A DNA stretch of 64,000 nucleotides from Halobaculum rubrum (GTDB lineage: Archaea; Halobacteriota; Halobacteria; Halobacteriales; Haloferacaceae): assembly GCF_019880225.1 (NCBI RefSeq), contig NZ_CP082284.1, positions 186,001-250,000 of the forward strand, in the 5' to 3' direction. Both the position numbers and the translations under genes were made by a program. Below, piece after piece: positions 53,594 through 61,726 of this stretch. The first letter of the stretch is position 1, and each line of letters starts with the position of its first letter. The notes beneath the pieces are model-generated. The model was not told the origin of the DNA. It did no database searches and was given only the letters and a program-made list of their open reading frames with translations.

Positions 53594-53668
53594 TGGGTTG
53601 GGGCGGATTTGAACCGCCGGCCTCCTCCATGTCAAGGAGGTGTCATAACCGGACTAGACTACCAACCC
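53594..53668 (-). tRNA. tRNA-Val (anticodon GAC)
   Basis: On the minus strand a 75-base cloverleaf: acceptor stem GGGTTGG pairs with CCAACCC before a discriminator A; D-arm GTC...GAC; anticodon arm CCTCC-TTGACAT-GGAGG with GAC in the loop; T-arm GGCGG-TTCAAAT-CCGCC. GAC reads GUC (and GUU) valine codons. No intron, and the CCA end is not encoded. Confidence 0.95.
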
Positions 53669-53705
53669 GACCGGTCGTTCCTCGCATCCAACGATTCCGC
53701 AGGGA

Positions 53706-53716
53706 CGTAATTAAGG
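53706..53716 (-). promoter_or_regulatory. TATA element of the tRNA-Val gene
   Basis: The minus strand reads CCTTAATTACG about 40 bases upstream of the mature tRNA 5' end. That fits a TATA box with a short 5' leader removed by RNase P. Confidence 0.55.
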
Positions 53717-53763
53717 CTTCCGAAAGGGTGCCGATCCGGGGCGCCGTCCCACGGTTTCTCTCC

Positions 53764-54039
53764 TCACCCGCCGCTGACCGGCGGGAACAGCGCGAGTTCG
53801 TCGCCGGCGTCGACCGGGGTGTCGAGCCCCTCGGCCGCTCGGACGTCTCGACCGTTTCTGAGCAGGTTGATGTGTCCCCGGAGGTCGCCGCCCTCGTCGA
53901 GCACGCGGGCCGCGAGCGCGGGGTACGCGTCCAACAGCGCGTCCAGCGCCTCCCCGACCGTCTCGGCGTCGGCCCCCTCCACCTCCGGCTCGGACTCGCC
54001 GGCCGCCTCGGCGAGATCGGCGAACAGCTTCCAGTGCAT
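53764..54039 (-). CDS. samp1: ubiquitin-like small archaeal modifier protein SAMP1
   Basis: A 91-residue beta-grasp protein that ends in the diglycine VSGG needed for adenylation and isopeptide or thiocarboxylate chemistry. MHWKLFADLAEAAGESEPEV, the AYPALAARVLDEGGDLRGHI block and GLDTPVDAGDELALFPPVSG match SAMP1/MoaD-like sequences. It is attached to lysines of target proteins by the UbaA E1-like enzyme and can serve in molybdopterin synthesis. ATG 54039 was chosen because the preceding residues (MPARQGRGD) do not belong to the beta-grasp fold. Confidence 0.92.
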   Translation of the reverse strand: MHWKLFADLAEAAGESEPEVEGADAETVGEALDALLDAYPALAARVLDEGGDLRGHINLLRNGRDVRAAEGLDTPVDAGDELALFPPVSGG

Positions 54040-54084
54040 ATCTCCCCGTCCCTGTCGGGCGGGCAAGAGCGTTGCGCCGTCGAC

Positions 54085-55566
54085 TCAGTCGTCGTCGGTG
54101 TTCGGGCCGTCCGTCGTCCGTGACGTGCCGCCGTCGGTCCCGGCGCCCGCGTCGGTGGGGTCGGTCCCGGCGTCCCCACCGGCGCCGGCCCCGCGTCGCT
54201 CCAGCTCCCGGATCGCCTCGGGGCGCGCGATCACGTACACCGTCTCGCCCGCGGAGAACGTCCGGCCGCGCGGCGGGATCGGCTCGATCGAGCCGTCGAT
54301 GCCCTCGACGGCGACGACCGATCCCCGCACCGCCCCGACACGCGTGCCGTCGAGCACGCTCCGCTCTCCGACGGTGACGACCGCCATCGTCTCGTCGGCG
54401 ACCCGGAGGATCGACGCGAACTCCCGGTCCGCGCGCGCCTCGGCGGGCATCGTCACCAGTCGATAGCTGCCGTCGGCGTGGAACTCATCGGCGTCCGACT
54501 CGTCGACCGCGAGCGTCACCACGTCGCCGGCCGTCGCGCGCAGTTCCGCGGTTGCGACCCGTCTCGGGGCGGGGTCGTCTCCGTCATCGGCTCCCGTTTC
54601 CGCCGCCGCAGAGTCCGTCACAGCCGGGACTGTCGGGTCCCTCGGGCTCGCCTCCGCCGCGACCGATCCGTCCGATATGGAGCCCGCCGAGTCGCTCGGT
54701 TCTGACCCCGCCGGTGTGGATGCCGCAGACGTATCGGGGACTCGCCACACCTGAACGACGTCGCCCGGGCCCGCGCCGTTGGGCGGGTCGGCGCGGATCG
54801 CGACCGCACACGCACCCGGCCCGAGCGTCGGGCCGATGCCGGCGACGCGGCGACCGACGCCGAGGTATGTCACGTCCCCGCCGTCGAACTCGGCGTCGAC
54901 GTGGCCGACGCCGTACTCCTGCTTCAGTCGCGTCAGGAACGCGTCGCGCAGTTCCCCGTCCGAGAGCCGTCGCGGGAACAACAGCGTCTCCCCGGAGAGG
55001 CGCTCCTTGGTCGCCTCGTCGACGGGGTCGTAGCCGTCGATGTCGGCGATCTCCTCGGGGAGCTCGACGCTCCGGATCCGGCCGACCGTCCGCGCGAACC
55101 TGCTCAACTCGCCGTCGACGCGCTCGCCGCCCGCGACGGCCGTCACGTTCGTCGCGAAGTGGTCGCCGACTCGGCGACCGATCGGCGCCGTCCCCGCGGC
55201 CACGAGGAGGCTCACGACGTTCCGGATGACCGTCATCGGCGCGAACGGGTCCGTCGTGACGACGCCCGCGACGGGGAGGACGGACGCGAACAGTCCGACC
55301 GTGTTGAGATACACCGCGACCGTCGCCGTCCCGAGCAGCGTAGTCAGTCCCCGCGGAACCGGCTCGTTGACGTACCACCGGTACGCCGCCGCGCCGAGGG
55401 CGGCGACGAGAAACGAGGCGACCGCGAAGCCGACGAGCCGCGGGGCGTTCACGAGCTCGAGCACCTCGGACACGGACTGAAGCGGCGGGGCCGTCCGGAG
55501 CGGCCGGTTGGCCCGAACCGGCGAGATCCCGGCCTCCGTGAGGCGCCCGATGGCAGCCGGGATCAC
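54085..55566 (-). CDS. membrane protein with TrkA-C (RCK-C) domains, second of a pair
   Basis: A 493-residue protein with GTG start (VIPAAIGRLTEAG). About three hydrophobic segments (about 45-125) are followed by cytosolic regions with two TrkA-C-like modules (GACAVAIRADPPNGAG; RTFSAGETVYVIARPEAIRE near the end), which usually sense ligands or Ca/c-di-AMP to gate potassium transport. A disordered Ser/Gly/Asp-rich linker lies between them. The GTG overlaps the stop of the preceding minus-strand gene by four bases (55563-55566). Next to a potassium channel gene, a role in K+ homeostasis is inferred. Confidence 0.83.
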   Translation of the reverse strand: MIPAAIGRLTEAGISPVRANRPLRTAPPLQSVSEVLELVNAPRLVGFAVASFLVAALGAAAYRWYVNEPVPRGLTTLLGTATVAVYLNTVGLFASVLPVAGVVTTDPFAPMTVIRNVVSLLVAAGTAPIGRRVGDHFATNVTAVAGGERVDGELSRFARTVGRIRSVELPEEIADIDGYDPVDEATKERLSGETLLFPRRLSDGELRDAFLTRLKQEYGVGHVDAEFDGGDVTYLGVGRRVAGIGPTLGPGACAVAIRADPPNGAGPGDVVQVWRVPDTSAASTPAGSEPSDSAGSISDGSVAAEASPRDPTVPAVTDSAAAETGADDGDDPAPRRVATAELRATAGDVVTLAVDESDADEFHADGSYRLVTMPAEARADREFASILRVADETMAVVTVGERSVLDGTRVGAVRGSVVAVEGIDGSIEPIPPRGRTFSAGETVYVIARPEAIRELERRGAGAGGDAGTDPTDAGAGTDGGTSRTTDGPNTDDD

Positions 55567-56786
55567 GCCGCCACCTCGCGACCGAATCGGTCGAGGGCGT
55601 CCCGCGTCCCGACGACGACGAGGTCGGCGCCGGCCTCCGGCCTGACGTCGCCGTCGGGTCCGAGGCGCCACCGTCCGGCGCTGCGAACCGCGAGGACGGC
55701 CACGCCGTACTCGTCGCGGACCGCCGCCTCCCGAAGGCTGTGTCCGTCGAGGGGCCCGTCGGCCCGGACGCTGAACCGACGGAACCGCTTGCCCGCCCGG
55801 CGGAGCAGTGCGATGAGTTCGAACTCGCGTCTCGTCCCCCGCGAGCGCACGGCCAACCGCCGCACGTCGGCGTCGAGGAGCCGAGGCGCGGCCGACCGGT
55901 CGACCGCGAGCGTGAGGCGACCGTCGCCGCCGGTCGTCGTCGGGGAGGGCGCCGGCGGCGCGTCCGTGCCGCCGTCGGCCGCCGTCGCGGGCGTCTCATC
56001 CGGCGTAGCGCCGTCGGTGCGGGCGGCGACGACGGTGCCGTCGACGGCGTCGCCGTCGGCCGTGACGACGGTTATCTCGTCGCCCCGGGCGACTCCTGTC
56101 GGGAGCAACACCGACACGGAGACGGCGCGCTTGCCGTCCGGAATGCGGCTCGAGACGCCGGCCAACGGCGGCGCGGCGGCGACGGTCGCCCGTCCCCGCT
56201 CGTCGAGGTGGACGGTCACCTCGGCGAGGTCGTGCTCCGAGCGGAGGCGCTCGGCAACGGCCGCCTCCAGTTCGCTCAGCGGGAGGTCGGCCGGGAAGTC
56301 GTCGGCGAAGGCGCGAACCTCCGCCCGGAGGTCGGCGGGGAGCGCGGGGTAGCCCTCGATGTCGCCCACGTCGCCTGCGACCGAGACCGTCACTCGTCCG
56401 CGTCCCGCGGTCAAGTCGATCGCGTCCGTGGAGAGCGTCCGCTCCGTCAGCTGTCTGAGCGTGAGTCGCTTGGGGAGCGACGCGCCCATCGCGTCGCCTT
56501 TGGAGTGGGCGTACAGCGAGATCATCAGCACGACGATGATCGCGATCAGCAGCGCGGTGCCGTTGGCGGAGTTCCGGATCGTCTGATCGTTGAGGGCGAG
56601 GAGGCCGCCGTTGACGCCGGCGACCGCCAGCGCGAGGACGACGACACCGAAGCCGGGGATCGACACCCCGGTGAAGTACTTGAACGTGAATCCGAGCGCC
56701 CACGAGACCAGCCCGGGGACGATCCCCGTGAGCAGGCCGAGATACAGCCCGAGCAGGAGCTGGATCGGGAGCGAGGAGGCGGGCAT
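55563..56786 (-). CDS. membrane protein with TrkA-C (RCK-C) domain, first of a pair
   Basis: A 407-residue protein with three N-terminal helices (MPASSLPIQLLLGLYLGLLT; VVVLALAVAGVNGGLLAL; ALLIAIIVVLMISLYAHSKG). A cytosolic part has an IEGYPALPADLRAEVRAFAD segment shared in type with its partner (ELPEEIADIDGYDPV in the next gene) and a C-terminal TrkA-C module (DGHSLREAAVRDEYGVAVLA, then PEAGADLVVVGTRDALDRFG). It overlaps the second gene by GTGA. The two are probably subunits of one sensor or transporter accessory complex. Start at 56786 by the first ATG before the first helix. Confidence 0.83.
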   Translation of the reverse strand: MPASSLPIQLLLGLYLGLLTGIVPGLVSWALGFTFKYFTGVSIPGFGVVVLALAVAGVNGGLLALNDQTIRNSANGTALLIAIIVVLMISLYAHSKGDAMGASLPKRLTLRQLTERTLSTDAIDLTAGRGRVTVSVAGDVGDIEGYPALPADLRAEVRAFADDFPADLPLSELEAAVAERLRSEHDLAEVTVHLDERGRATVAAAPPLAGVSSRIPDGKRAVSVSVLLPTGVARGDEITVVTADGDAVDGTVVAARTDGATPDETPATAADGGTDAPPAPSPTTTGGDGRLTLAVDRSAAPRLLDADVRRLAVRSRGTRREFELIALLRRAGKRFRRFSVRADGPLDGHSLREAAVRDEYGVAVLAVRSAGRWRLGPDGDVRPEAGADLVVVGTRDALDRFGREVAA

Positions 56787-56901
56787 AGGTTGTCGCTGAC
56801 GCCCGTCGTACAAATCCCTGCCGGCGTGAGATCTCCTGTCGGGTCGTGGCCCGGTCGGATGGTGTCGCATCGCTTATCACCGGCCGAGTGAACGTCGGGG
56901 C

Positions 56902-58059
56902 ATGGACGGCTGGCGCGATCGGGTCGGCGGTCGGATCGCCGTGACGCTCGTGACGGTCGCGGCGCTGCTGTCTGTCGTCGCCGGCATCGGGGGTATCGTC
57001 ACCCGACCCACGAGACGGCTCTCGATCGTCGCTGCGCTCCCCGACGATGCAGTGATTCTCGCCGGCTTCACCGGCGCTATCACGGGGTTTCTCCTCCTCG
57101 TTGCGGCGTACGGACTCCGGCGCGGACTCCGTGCTGCGTGGATCGCGGCGGTCGTGCTGCTCCCGCTGACGGCGATCCAGGGGCTCGTCGGCTCGACCGT
57201 CGCGGGGCCGGTGCTGCTCGCGCTCTCGCTGGCGGCCCTGCTCGCGCTCGCGCTCAACCGGCGACTGTTCGCCACGGAGATCGACCTCTCGCCGACACAG
57301 TGGGCCTCGCTGTCGGCGCTGGTCGGCTCGCTCGGCTACTCGACCGCCGGCGCGTTCGCGTTGGACGACCAGTTCACCGGCGTCTCGACGATCACCGACG
57401 CGGTGTACTTCTCGGTCGTCACCGCATCGACCGTCGGCTACGGCGACGTGACGCCGGCGACGCCGCTGGCGAAGTGGTTCGCCATGTCGGCGCTCGTGCT
57501 CAACGTCGCCGCCTTCGCGATCGCGCTCGGCGTGCTCATCACACCGGCCATCGAAGCCCGCCTCACGAACGCTCTCGGACGCATGACAGACACAGACATC
57601 GACCTGCTCGCCGACCACGTCATCGTGCTCGGCTACGGCGAACTGACCGAACCGATCGTCGACGAACTGATCGCCGCGGACGTGGAGTTCCTCGTGATAA
57701 CGCCCGACGAGGGGGCCGCACGTTTGCTCCACGAGGAGGACGGTGTCCACGTGCTCACTGCCGACCCGTCCGGCGAGGAGCCGCTGGAGCGCGCAAAGAT
57801 CGGCGACGCCCGCGCGGTCGTCGCCGCGACGAACAACGACGCTGAGGACGCGCTCGCGATCCTCACGGCCCGACAGCTCAGCCCGGACGCGACGATCGTC
57901 GCCGCCGCGACCGACCGCGAGAACGTGAACAAGCTGAAGCGCGCGGGCGCCGACACGGTCATCTCGCCGGCGACGATCGGCGGACATCTCCTCGTCGAGT
58001 CCGCGCTGGGCGGAGAAGACTCCGAGGCGGTCGCTCGACAGCTGCTCGACGAGGAGTGA
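56902..58059 (+). CDS. potassium channel with RCK (TrkA-N) NAD-binding domain
   Basis: A 385-residue two-domain channel. The selectivity filter TVGYGD (177-182) follows a pore helix (AVYFSVVTAS), and a last helix (FAMSALVLNVAAFAIALGVL) leads into an RCK domain HVIVLGYGELTEPIVDELI (from about 222) with LVITPDEGAARLL and ARAVVAATNNDAEDALAIL. The N-terminus adds about four helices before the pore, more than a simple MthK-like channel. It is divergent from the TrkA-C pair, about 115 bases apart, suggesting a joint role in potassium uptake or release under osmotic change. Confidence 0.92.
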   Translation: MDGWRDRVGGRIAVTLVTVAALLSVVAGIGGIVTRPTRRLSIVAALPDDAVILAGFTGAITGFLLLVAAYGLRRGLRAAWIAAVVLLPLTAIQGLVGSTVAGPVLLALSLAALLALALNRRLFATEIDLSPTQWASLSALVGSLGYSTAGAFALDDQFTGVSTITDAVYFSVVTASTVGYGDVTPATPLAKWFAMSALVLNVAAFAIALGVLITPAIEARLTNALGRMTDTDIDLLADHVIVLGYGELTEPIVDELIAADVEFLVITPDEGAARLLHEEDGVHVLTADPSGEEPLERAKIGDARAVVAATNNDAEDALAILTARQLSPDATIVAAATDRENVNKLKRAGADTVISPATIGGHLLVESALGGEDSEAVARQLLDEE

Positions 58060-58093
58060 CGCGTCCGGCCGGCGGGGACGGGCATCCCCGAGG

Positions 58094-58792
58094 TCACGCC
58101 GCGGCCAAGGCGGCGAGTAACTCCTCGACGACGGCGACGTCATCGGTCCAAAGGCCCGTGTACCCGTCCGACTCCTCCCTCGCCACGAGTCCGCACGCCT
58201 GCGCCTCGTCGCCCCCGTCGAACGCGAGGGCCCAGAACCGGTCGAGGTCGCCGTCGCCGGTGGCGTGGTACGTGACGCCCGGTATCGTCGGCGGCTCCCA
58301 GTCGTCGGCCCCGTACACGTGGACGGCGAGGTCGGTGTCGGCCGCGAGGTGACGGTACGCGTCGACCTGCGGTCGGAACGCCGAGAACCGCTGAAAGCTC
58401 GCGCGAAGGGTTCCCGTACCGACCCGATAGGCGCGGTCCTCGATCTCCCGACTCACCGCGCGTAGCGCCCCGCGCCGCATCGACGTGAACAGCGTGTCGT
58501 CGAACAGCTCGAAGATCGCTCGATACCCCGGGGACACCTCGTCCCGTTCGCCGGGGCGGACGATCGGCGGAGCGAACAGCCCCTCCAGCTCCGCGGCGCC
58601 GATCACCCCGGCGAACTCGCCGTCGGTCTCGATGTGGACGAACGGGTCCGGCCCGGTCGGCGGGAGCTCGCGGACCGCGTACTCGACGCCGTGTGCGGCG
58701 AACAGCGACTCGACTTCGATCGGCTCGTCGCCCCGATACACGACGATCGCGTGCTCTCGGTTCCGGGCTCTCGTGAGCAGGGAGTCGAGCAT
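58094..58792 (-). CDS. DICT sensory domain-containing protein
   Basis: A 232-residue protein. It starts MLDSLLTRARNREHAIVVYR, has a CBS-like/loop region (GPDPFVHIETDGEFAGVIGA; EGLFAPPI) and then the DICT block (LFDDTLFTSMRRGALRAVSR; YRVGTGTLRASFQRFSAFRP; DLAVHVYGADDWEPP), which resembles input domains tied to light or redox signalling in haloarchaea and cyanobacteria. The stimulus is unknown. It starts one base after the stop of the HTH gene on the same strand, so the two form a sensor-regulator pair. Confidence 0.87.
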   Translation of the reverse strand: MLDSLLTRARNREHAIVVYRGDEPIEVESLFAAHGVEYAVRELPPTGPDPFVHIETDGEFAGVIGAAELEGLFAPPIVRPGERDEVSPGYRAIFELFDDTLFTSMRRGALRAVSREIEDRAYRVGTGTLRASFQRFSAFRPQVDAYRHLAADTDLAVHVYGADDWEPPTIPGVTYHATGDGDLDRFWALAFDGGDEAQACGLVAREESDGYTGLWTDDVAVVEELLAALAAA

Positions 58793-58793
58793 G

Positions 58794-59192
58794 TCACGAC
58801 CGCGGTGACGACTCTGCGGCGACGCTTCGGTCGAGAAGCTCTTCGACCGCCGGGTCCAGCGGGCGCGGCGAAGCGGCTCCGTCTCCTCGGTCGTAGTCCA
58901 CCAGCCCGACGGCGTCGAGGTGTGGGAGATGCACGTGCGTCAGTGCGGCCAGCAGCCGATCCCGGTCACTCGGGGTTTTCATCGTGCCGGTGTCCGCGGC
59001 ATCGTACCCACACAGCAGCGTCGCGAGTTCCTCGACGGACGTTTCATCCGAACCCGTGTCTCGAAGTATCGCCAGCACCCGCCGTCGTTGTCTCGACGCG
59101 AACGCGCGATAGAGCGCATCGTCCGCCAGCGTCACGGTCGCGTCCGCCTGTTCCTCCTCACCGTGTCTGTCGGCGCGCGTCGTGTCGTTCAT
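58794..59192 (-). CDS. DUF7344-like HTH-type protein
   Basis: A 132-residue protein. After an acidic start, DALYRAFASRQRRRVLAILR begins a winged-helix-like domain (SVEELATLLCG; DRDRLLAALTHVHLPHLDAV) ending in GLVDYDRGDG, the haloarchaeal DUF7344 pattern. Such proteins are taken to be transcription regulators, often fused or adjacent to sensors. Here it is translationally coupled to the DICT gene. ATG 59192 is the first usable start. Confidence 0.86.
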   Translation of the reverse strand: MNDTTRADRHGEEEQADATVTLADDALYRAFASRQRRRVLAILRDTGSDETSVEELATLLCGYDAADTGTMKTPSDRDRLLAALTHVHLPHLDAVGLVDYDRGDGAASPRPLDPAVEELLDRSVAAESSPRS

Positions 59193-59359
59193 CGTACTAT
59201 TTCGAATGTTGATTCTACTCTATCATAACGTCTTCGACGGGGCCGTGTCGGGCGTCGAGCCGGGAGCTCGAACCGCTCGGCGACGGCGATGCAACCCGGA
59301 TCCGCCGACGCGGCGACGGGTGATGCCCCCGACCGACAACCACGCGCTGCCGTCGAACG

Positions 59360-60085
59360 CTACAGCGACGCGACCGAATCGAGCGCGATGTCGATGGCGC
59401 GTCCGACGTTGTTCTTCGCCTTCTCGGGGAGTTCGTCCTCGGAGTCGGCGCCCTTCTGGGTTCCGGCGACGAGGTTGCCGTCGGCGGTACAGATGGCCCC
59501 TGCGTTCATGCCGCGGCGGCGCGCCAGCGAGAACACGGCCGACGCCTCCATCTCGATCGCGAGCAGCCCCGCCTCCTCCCAGTCGGCGACGTACTCGTCG
59601 GACTCGTTGTAGAAGGCGTCGTCGGAGACGATCGGCCCCACGTGAACGTCCTCGTCGTTCGCCTCGGCCGCGTCGACGAGCGCCGTAAGCGTGTCGTAGT
59701 CGGGGACGGCGGGGTACGTCTCGGACTCGTAGCGCTTGCTCGTCCCCTCCTCCTTCGCGGAGCCGGTGGCGACGACCATGTCGCCGATCTCCACGTCGGT
59801 CTGGAGGCCGCCGCAGGTGCCGACGCGGATCACCGTCTCGACGCCGACGTTGTGGAGCTCCTCGATGGCGATGGCGGCGGAGGGACAGCCGATCCCCGTC
59901 GAGCAGATCGTGAGGTCGACGCCGTCGTAGGTCGCGTTGACGATCCGGTACTCGCGGTTCTCGGCGACGAGTTCGGAGTCGTCGCAGTGGTCGGCGATGC
60001 GGTCGACGCGATCCGGGTTGCCCGGGATCAGCGCGATCTCGTGAACGTCGCCCTCGTCGACGAGCAGGTGGGGCTGGTTGGCCAT
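59360..60085 (-). CDS. udp: uridine/purine nucleoside phosphorylase
   Basis: A 241-residue nucleoside phosphorylase-I family enzyme. Seen: IALIPGNPDRVDRIADHCDD (phosphate-binding start), VIRVGTCGGLQTDVEIGDMV, GLLAIEMEASAVFSLARRRG (the catalytic Glu-Met-Glu) and AICTADGNLVAG. It cleaves nucleosides with phosphate for base salvage. Uridine specificity is likely by similarity, but purine activity is possible. Start 60085 excludes an in-frame but unrelated Arg-rich upstream extension. Confidence 0.92.
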   Translation of the reverse strand: MANQPHLLVDEGDVHEIALIPGNPDRVDRIADHCDDSELVAENREYRIVNATYDGVDLTICSTGIGCPSAAIAIEELHNVGVETVIRVGTCGGLQTDVEIGDMVVATGSAKEEGTSKRYESETYPAVPDYDTLTALVDAAEANDEDVHVGPIVSDDAFYNESDEYVADWEEAGLLAIEMEASAVFSLARRRGMNAGAICTADGNLVAGTQKGADSEDELPEKAKNNVGRAIDIALDSVASL

Positions 60086-60178
60086 ACGATCGCTCGCCCC
60101 GCGCTCAGCAAAAACCCCGCGAAGCGCCGGCGCGGCGGCGACAGCGTAGTTCGTCGCCGTCGATCGTGGCCTCGGTCG

Positions 60179-60226
60179 GTCGCGTCGCTCACGGGTCGCG
60201 TCGCTCACGGGTCGCGTCGCTCCCCG
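60179..60226. repeat. 16-bp tandem repeat in the udp-map intergenic region
   Basis: Two exact copies of gtcgcgtcgctcacgg (60179-60194, 60195-60210) and a third diverged copy (60211-60226). A related gcgtcgctccccgttcg reappears around 60257. It lies between the divergent udp and map genes and may be a regulatory or slippage-prone element. Confidence 0.8.
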
Positions 60227-60369
60227 TTCGACTCGCGGTCTCCCTCCGGTCGACCGCGCGTCGCTCCCCGTTCGCATCGAGGCCTCCCGTCGGTCGGCCT
60301 CACACCGCTCACTCTCTCGGCCACGCAGGTAGCGCAATCCCTTTCCCCCGCTCAATCGAACGGCGGGGT

Positions 60370-61263
60370 ATGAGTGTCCTCGACGATGACGTGCTGGAGA
60401 AGTACCGCGAGGCGGGCGAGATCCTGACGACGGTGATGGGCGAGACGCGCGAGCTGGTCGAGCCGGGCGCGACGCACCTCGAAGTCGCCGAGTACGCGGA
60501 GGAGCGCATCCGCGAGGAGGGCGCCGGACTCGCGTTCCCGGTGAACGTCTCGATCGACGAGGAGGCGAGCCACGCGACCCCCGAGCGCGACGACGGAACC
60601 GTCTTCGGCGAAGACGTGGTCTGTCTCGACATGGGCGTCCACGTCGACGGCTACATCGCCGACTCGGCGGTGACCGTCGACCTCGCGGGCGAGACCGAAC
60701 TCGTCGAGGCCGCCGAGCAGGCGCTGGAGGCGGCCGTCGACGCCGCGGGGCCGGGCGTCCCGGTCGGCGAGATCGGCGCCGAGATCGAGGACGTGATCGA
60801 GGCGTACGGCTACACCCCGGTGTACAACCTCTCGGGCCACGGGGTCGAACGGTACGACGCGCACACGGGACCGAACGTCCCCAACCGGGGCGTCGACCGC
60901 TCCGTGGAACTGGAGCCGGGGCAGGTCGTCGCCATCGAGCCGTTCGCCACCACCGGCAGCGGGAAAGTCGGCGAGGGCAACGACGAGGAGATCTTCGAGC
61001 TGACCCAGGACGTGTCGGTGCGCAACCGCACGGCCCGGCAGACGCTGGAGCAGGTGCGGGAGTTCGACGGCCTCCCCTTCGCCGCGCGGTGGCTCGACTC
61101 CTCGCGCGACGAGATGGCGCTGCGTCGGCTCGTCCAGCAGGACGCCGTCAAGGGGTACCCCGTGCTGAAAGAGCAGGACGGCGAACTGATCAGTCAGGCC
61201 GAACACACGCTCGTCGTCACCGAGGACGGGATCGAGGTGACGACCACGGGCCTGTTCTCCTGA
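60370..61263 (+). CDS. map: type II methionine aminopeptidase
   Basis: A 297-residue M24 enzyme that removes N-terminal methionine. Metal ligands are Asp87 and Asp98 (VCLDMGVHVDGYIADSAV), His157 (LSGHGVERY), Glu190 (VAIEPFAT) and Glu278 (SQAEHTLVV), with His68 in SHATP. The archaeal type II insertion between the fourth and fifth ligands is present (about 210-255). ATG 60370 (MSVLDDDVLEKYREAGEIL) fits the family start. Confidence 0.96.
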   Translation: MSVLDDDVLEKYREAGEILTTVMGETRELVEPGATHLEVAEYAEERIREEGAGLAFPVNVSIDEEASHATPERDDGTVFGEDVVCLDMGVHVDGYIADSAVTVDLAGETELVEAAEQALEAAVDAAGPGVPVGEIGAEIEDVIEAYGYTPVYNLSGHGVERYDAHTGPNVPNRGVDRSVELEPGQVVAIEPFATTGSGKVGEGNDEEIFELTQDVSVRNRTARQTLEQVREFDGLPFAARWLDSSRDEMALRRLVQQDAVKGYPVLKEQDGELISQAEHTLVVTEDGIEVTTTGLFS

Positions 61264-61386
61264 GACAGTCGAGGGATCCGTCGTGAGGAGTCGCCACGAA
61301 CGGGCGTCGGGAACGGGCGGCGAGTAGTCGGTCCCGGCTCGGCTCTCCGGTCCGGTGGGACGGTCGATCGATGCGGACGGTCGGTG

Positions 61387-61587
61387 CTACGCGTTGTTCA
61401 TCCGGGTCGCGGTCTCGACCCCACACTCGTTGCAGGTGGTGATGCGGTAGGGTTCGCGGGAGAACTCCGCGTTTTCCTCCTTCTGACTCTCCGTGCGGAT
61501 CTCCACCCGCACGCCGTGGGTCGTCTTTCCTCCGCACGTCACGCAGCGCTCTGTGACGTGGTCGGAGACGGAGGGTTGGGTCGCCAT
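61387..61587 (-). CDS. zinc beta-ribbon microprotein (DUF7835-like)
   Basis: A 66-residue protein with cysteine pairs CVTC and CNEC. The middle, EIRTESQKEENAEFSREPYR, and the end VETATRMNNA match a conserved haloarchaeal microprotein that I associate with DUF7835. Role unknown; binding to RNA or protein is plausible. It is convergent with map. Its ATG is preceded by two TATA-like sites (see the promoter entry at 61611 and the AT-rich site at 61629). Confidence 0.83.
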   Translation of the reverse strand: MATQPSVSDHVTERCVTCGGKTTHGVRVEIRTESQKEENAEFSREPYRITTCNECGVETATRMNNA

Positions 61588-61610
61588 GCAGTAGGGTACG
61601 ACGCTAACCC

Positions 61611-61619
61611 CGATAAAGG
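61611..61619 (-). promoter_or_regulatory. TATA-like element for the zinc microprotein gene
   Basis: The minus strand reads CCTTTATCG, centred 28 bases upstream of the ATG at 61587. A second, more canonical element GGTTTTATACCC lies 18-29 bases farther upstream. Confidence 0.45.
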
Positions 61620-61628
61620 TGTCACGTT

Positions 61629-61640
61629 GGGTATAAAACC
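61629..61640. promoter_or_regulatory. strong TATA-like sequence without a gene at standard spacing
   Basis: The plus strand reads gggtataaaacc. It is AT-rich in a GC-rich context and readable on both strands. On plus it is about 90 bases from the HIT ATG, and on minus about 48 bases from the zinc microprotein ATG. It could give a leadered transcript or a small RNA. Confidence 0.35.
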
Positions 61641-61697
61641 TTCGCCCGGCAGCCGCGAGCGCGGCGGCCGCCTGCCCTCCGCCCGCGCTCACTGGGT

Positions 61698-61706
61698 TCT
61701 AAGAGC
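61698..61706 (+). promoter_or_regulatory. TATA-like element for the HIT gene
   Basis: The sequence ttctaagag is centred 25 bases upstream of the ATG at 61727. It resembles the ttctaagtg element before ctaA. Confidence 0.4.
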
Positions 61707-61726
61707 CGCGCGGGTGACCGCCCGGT

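Noticed and set aside
52583-53668. Possible integrated element next to the tRNA-Val gene, with AT-rich DNA and a small orphan gene
   Set aside because: No integrase, no second copy of the tRNA 3' end and no mobile-element genes were found; the base change alone is not enough.
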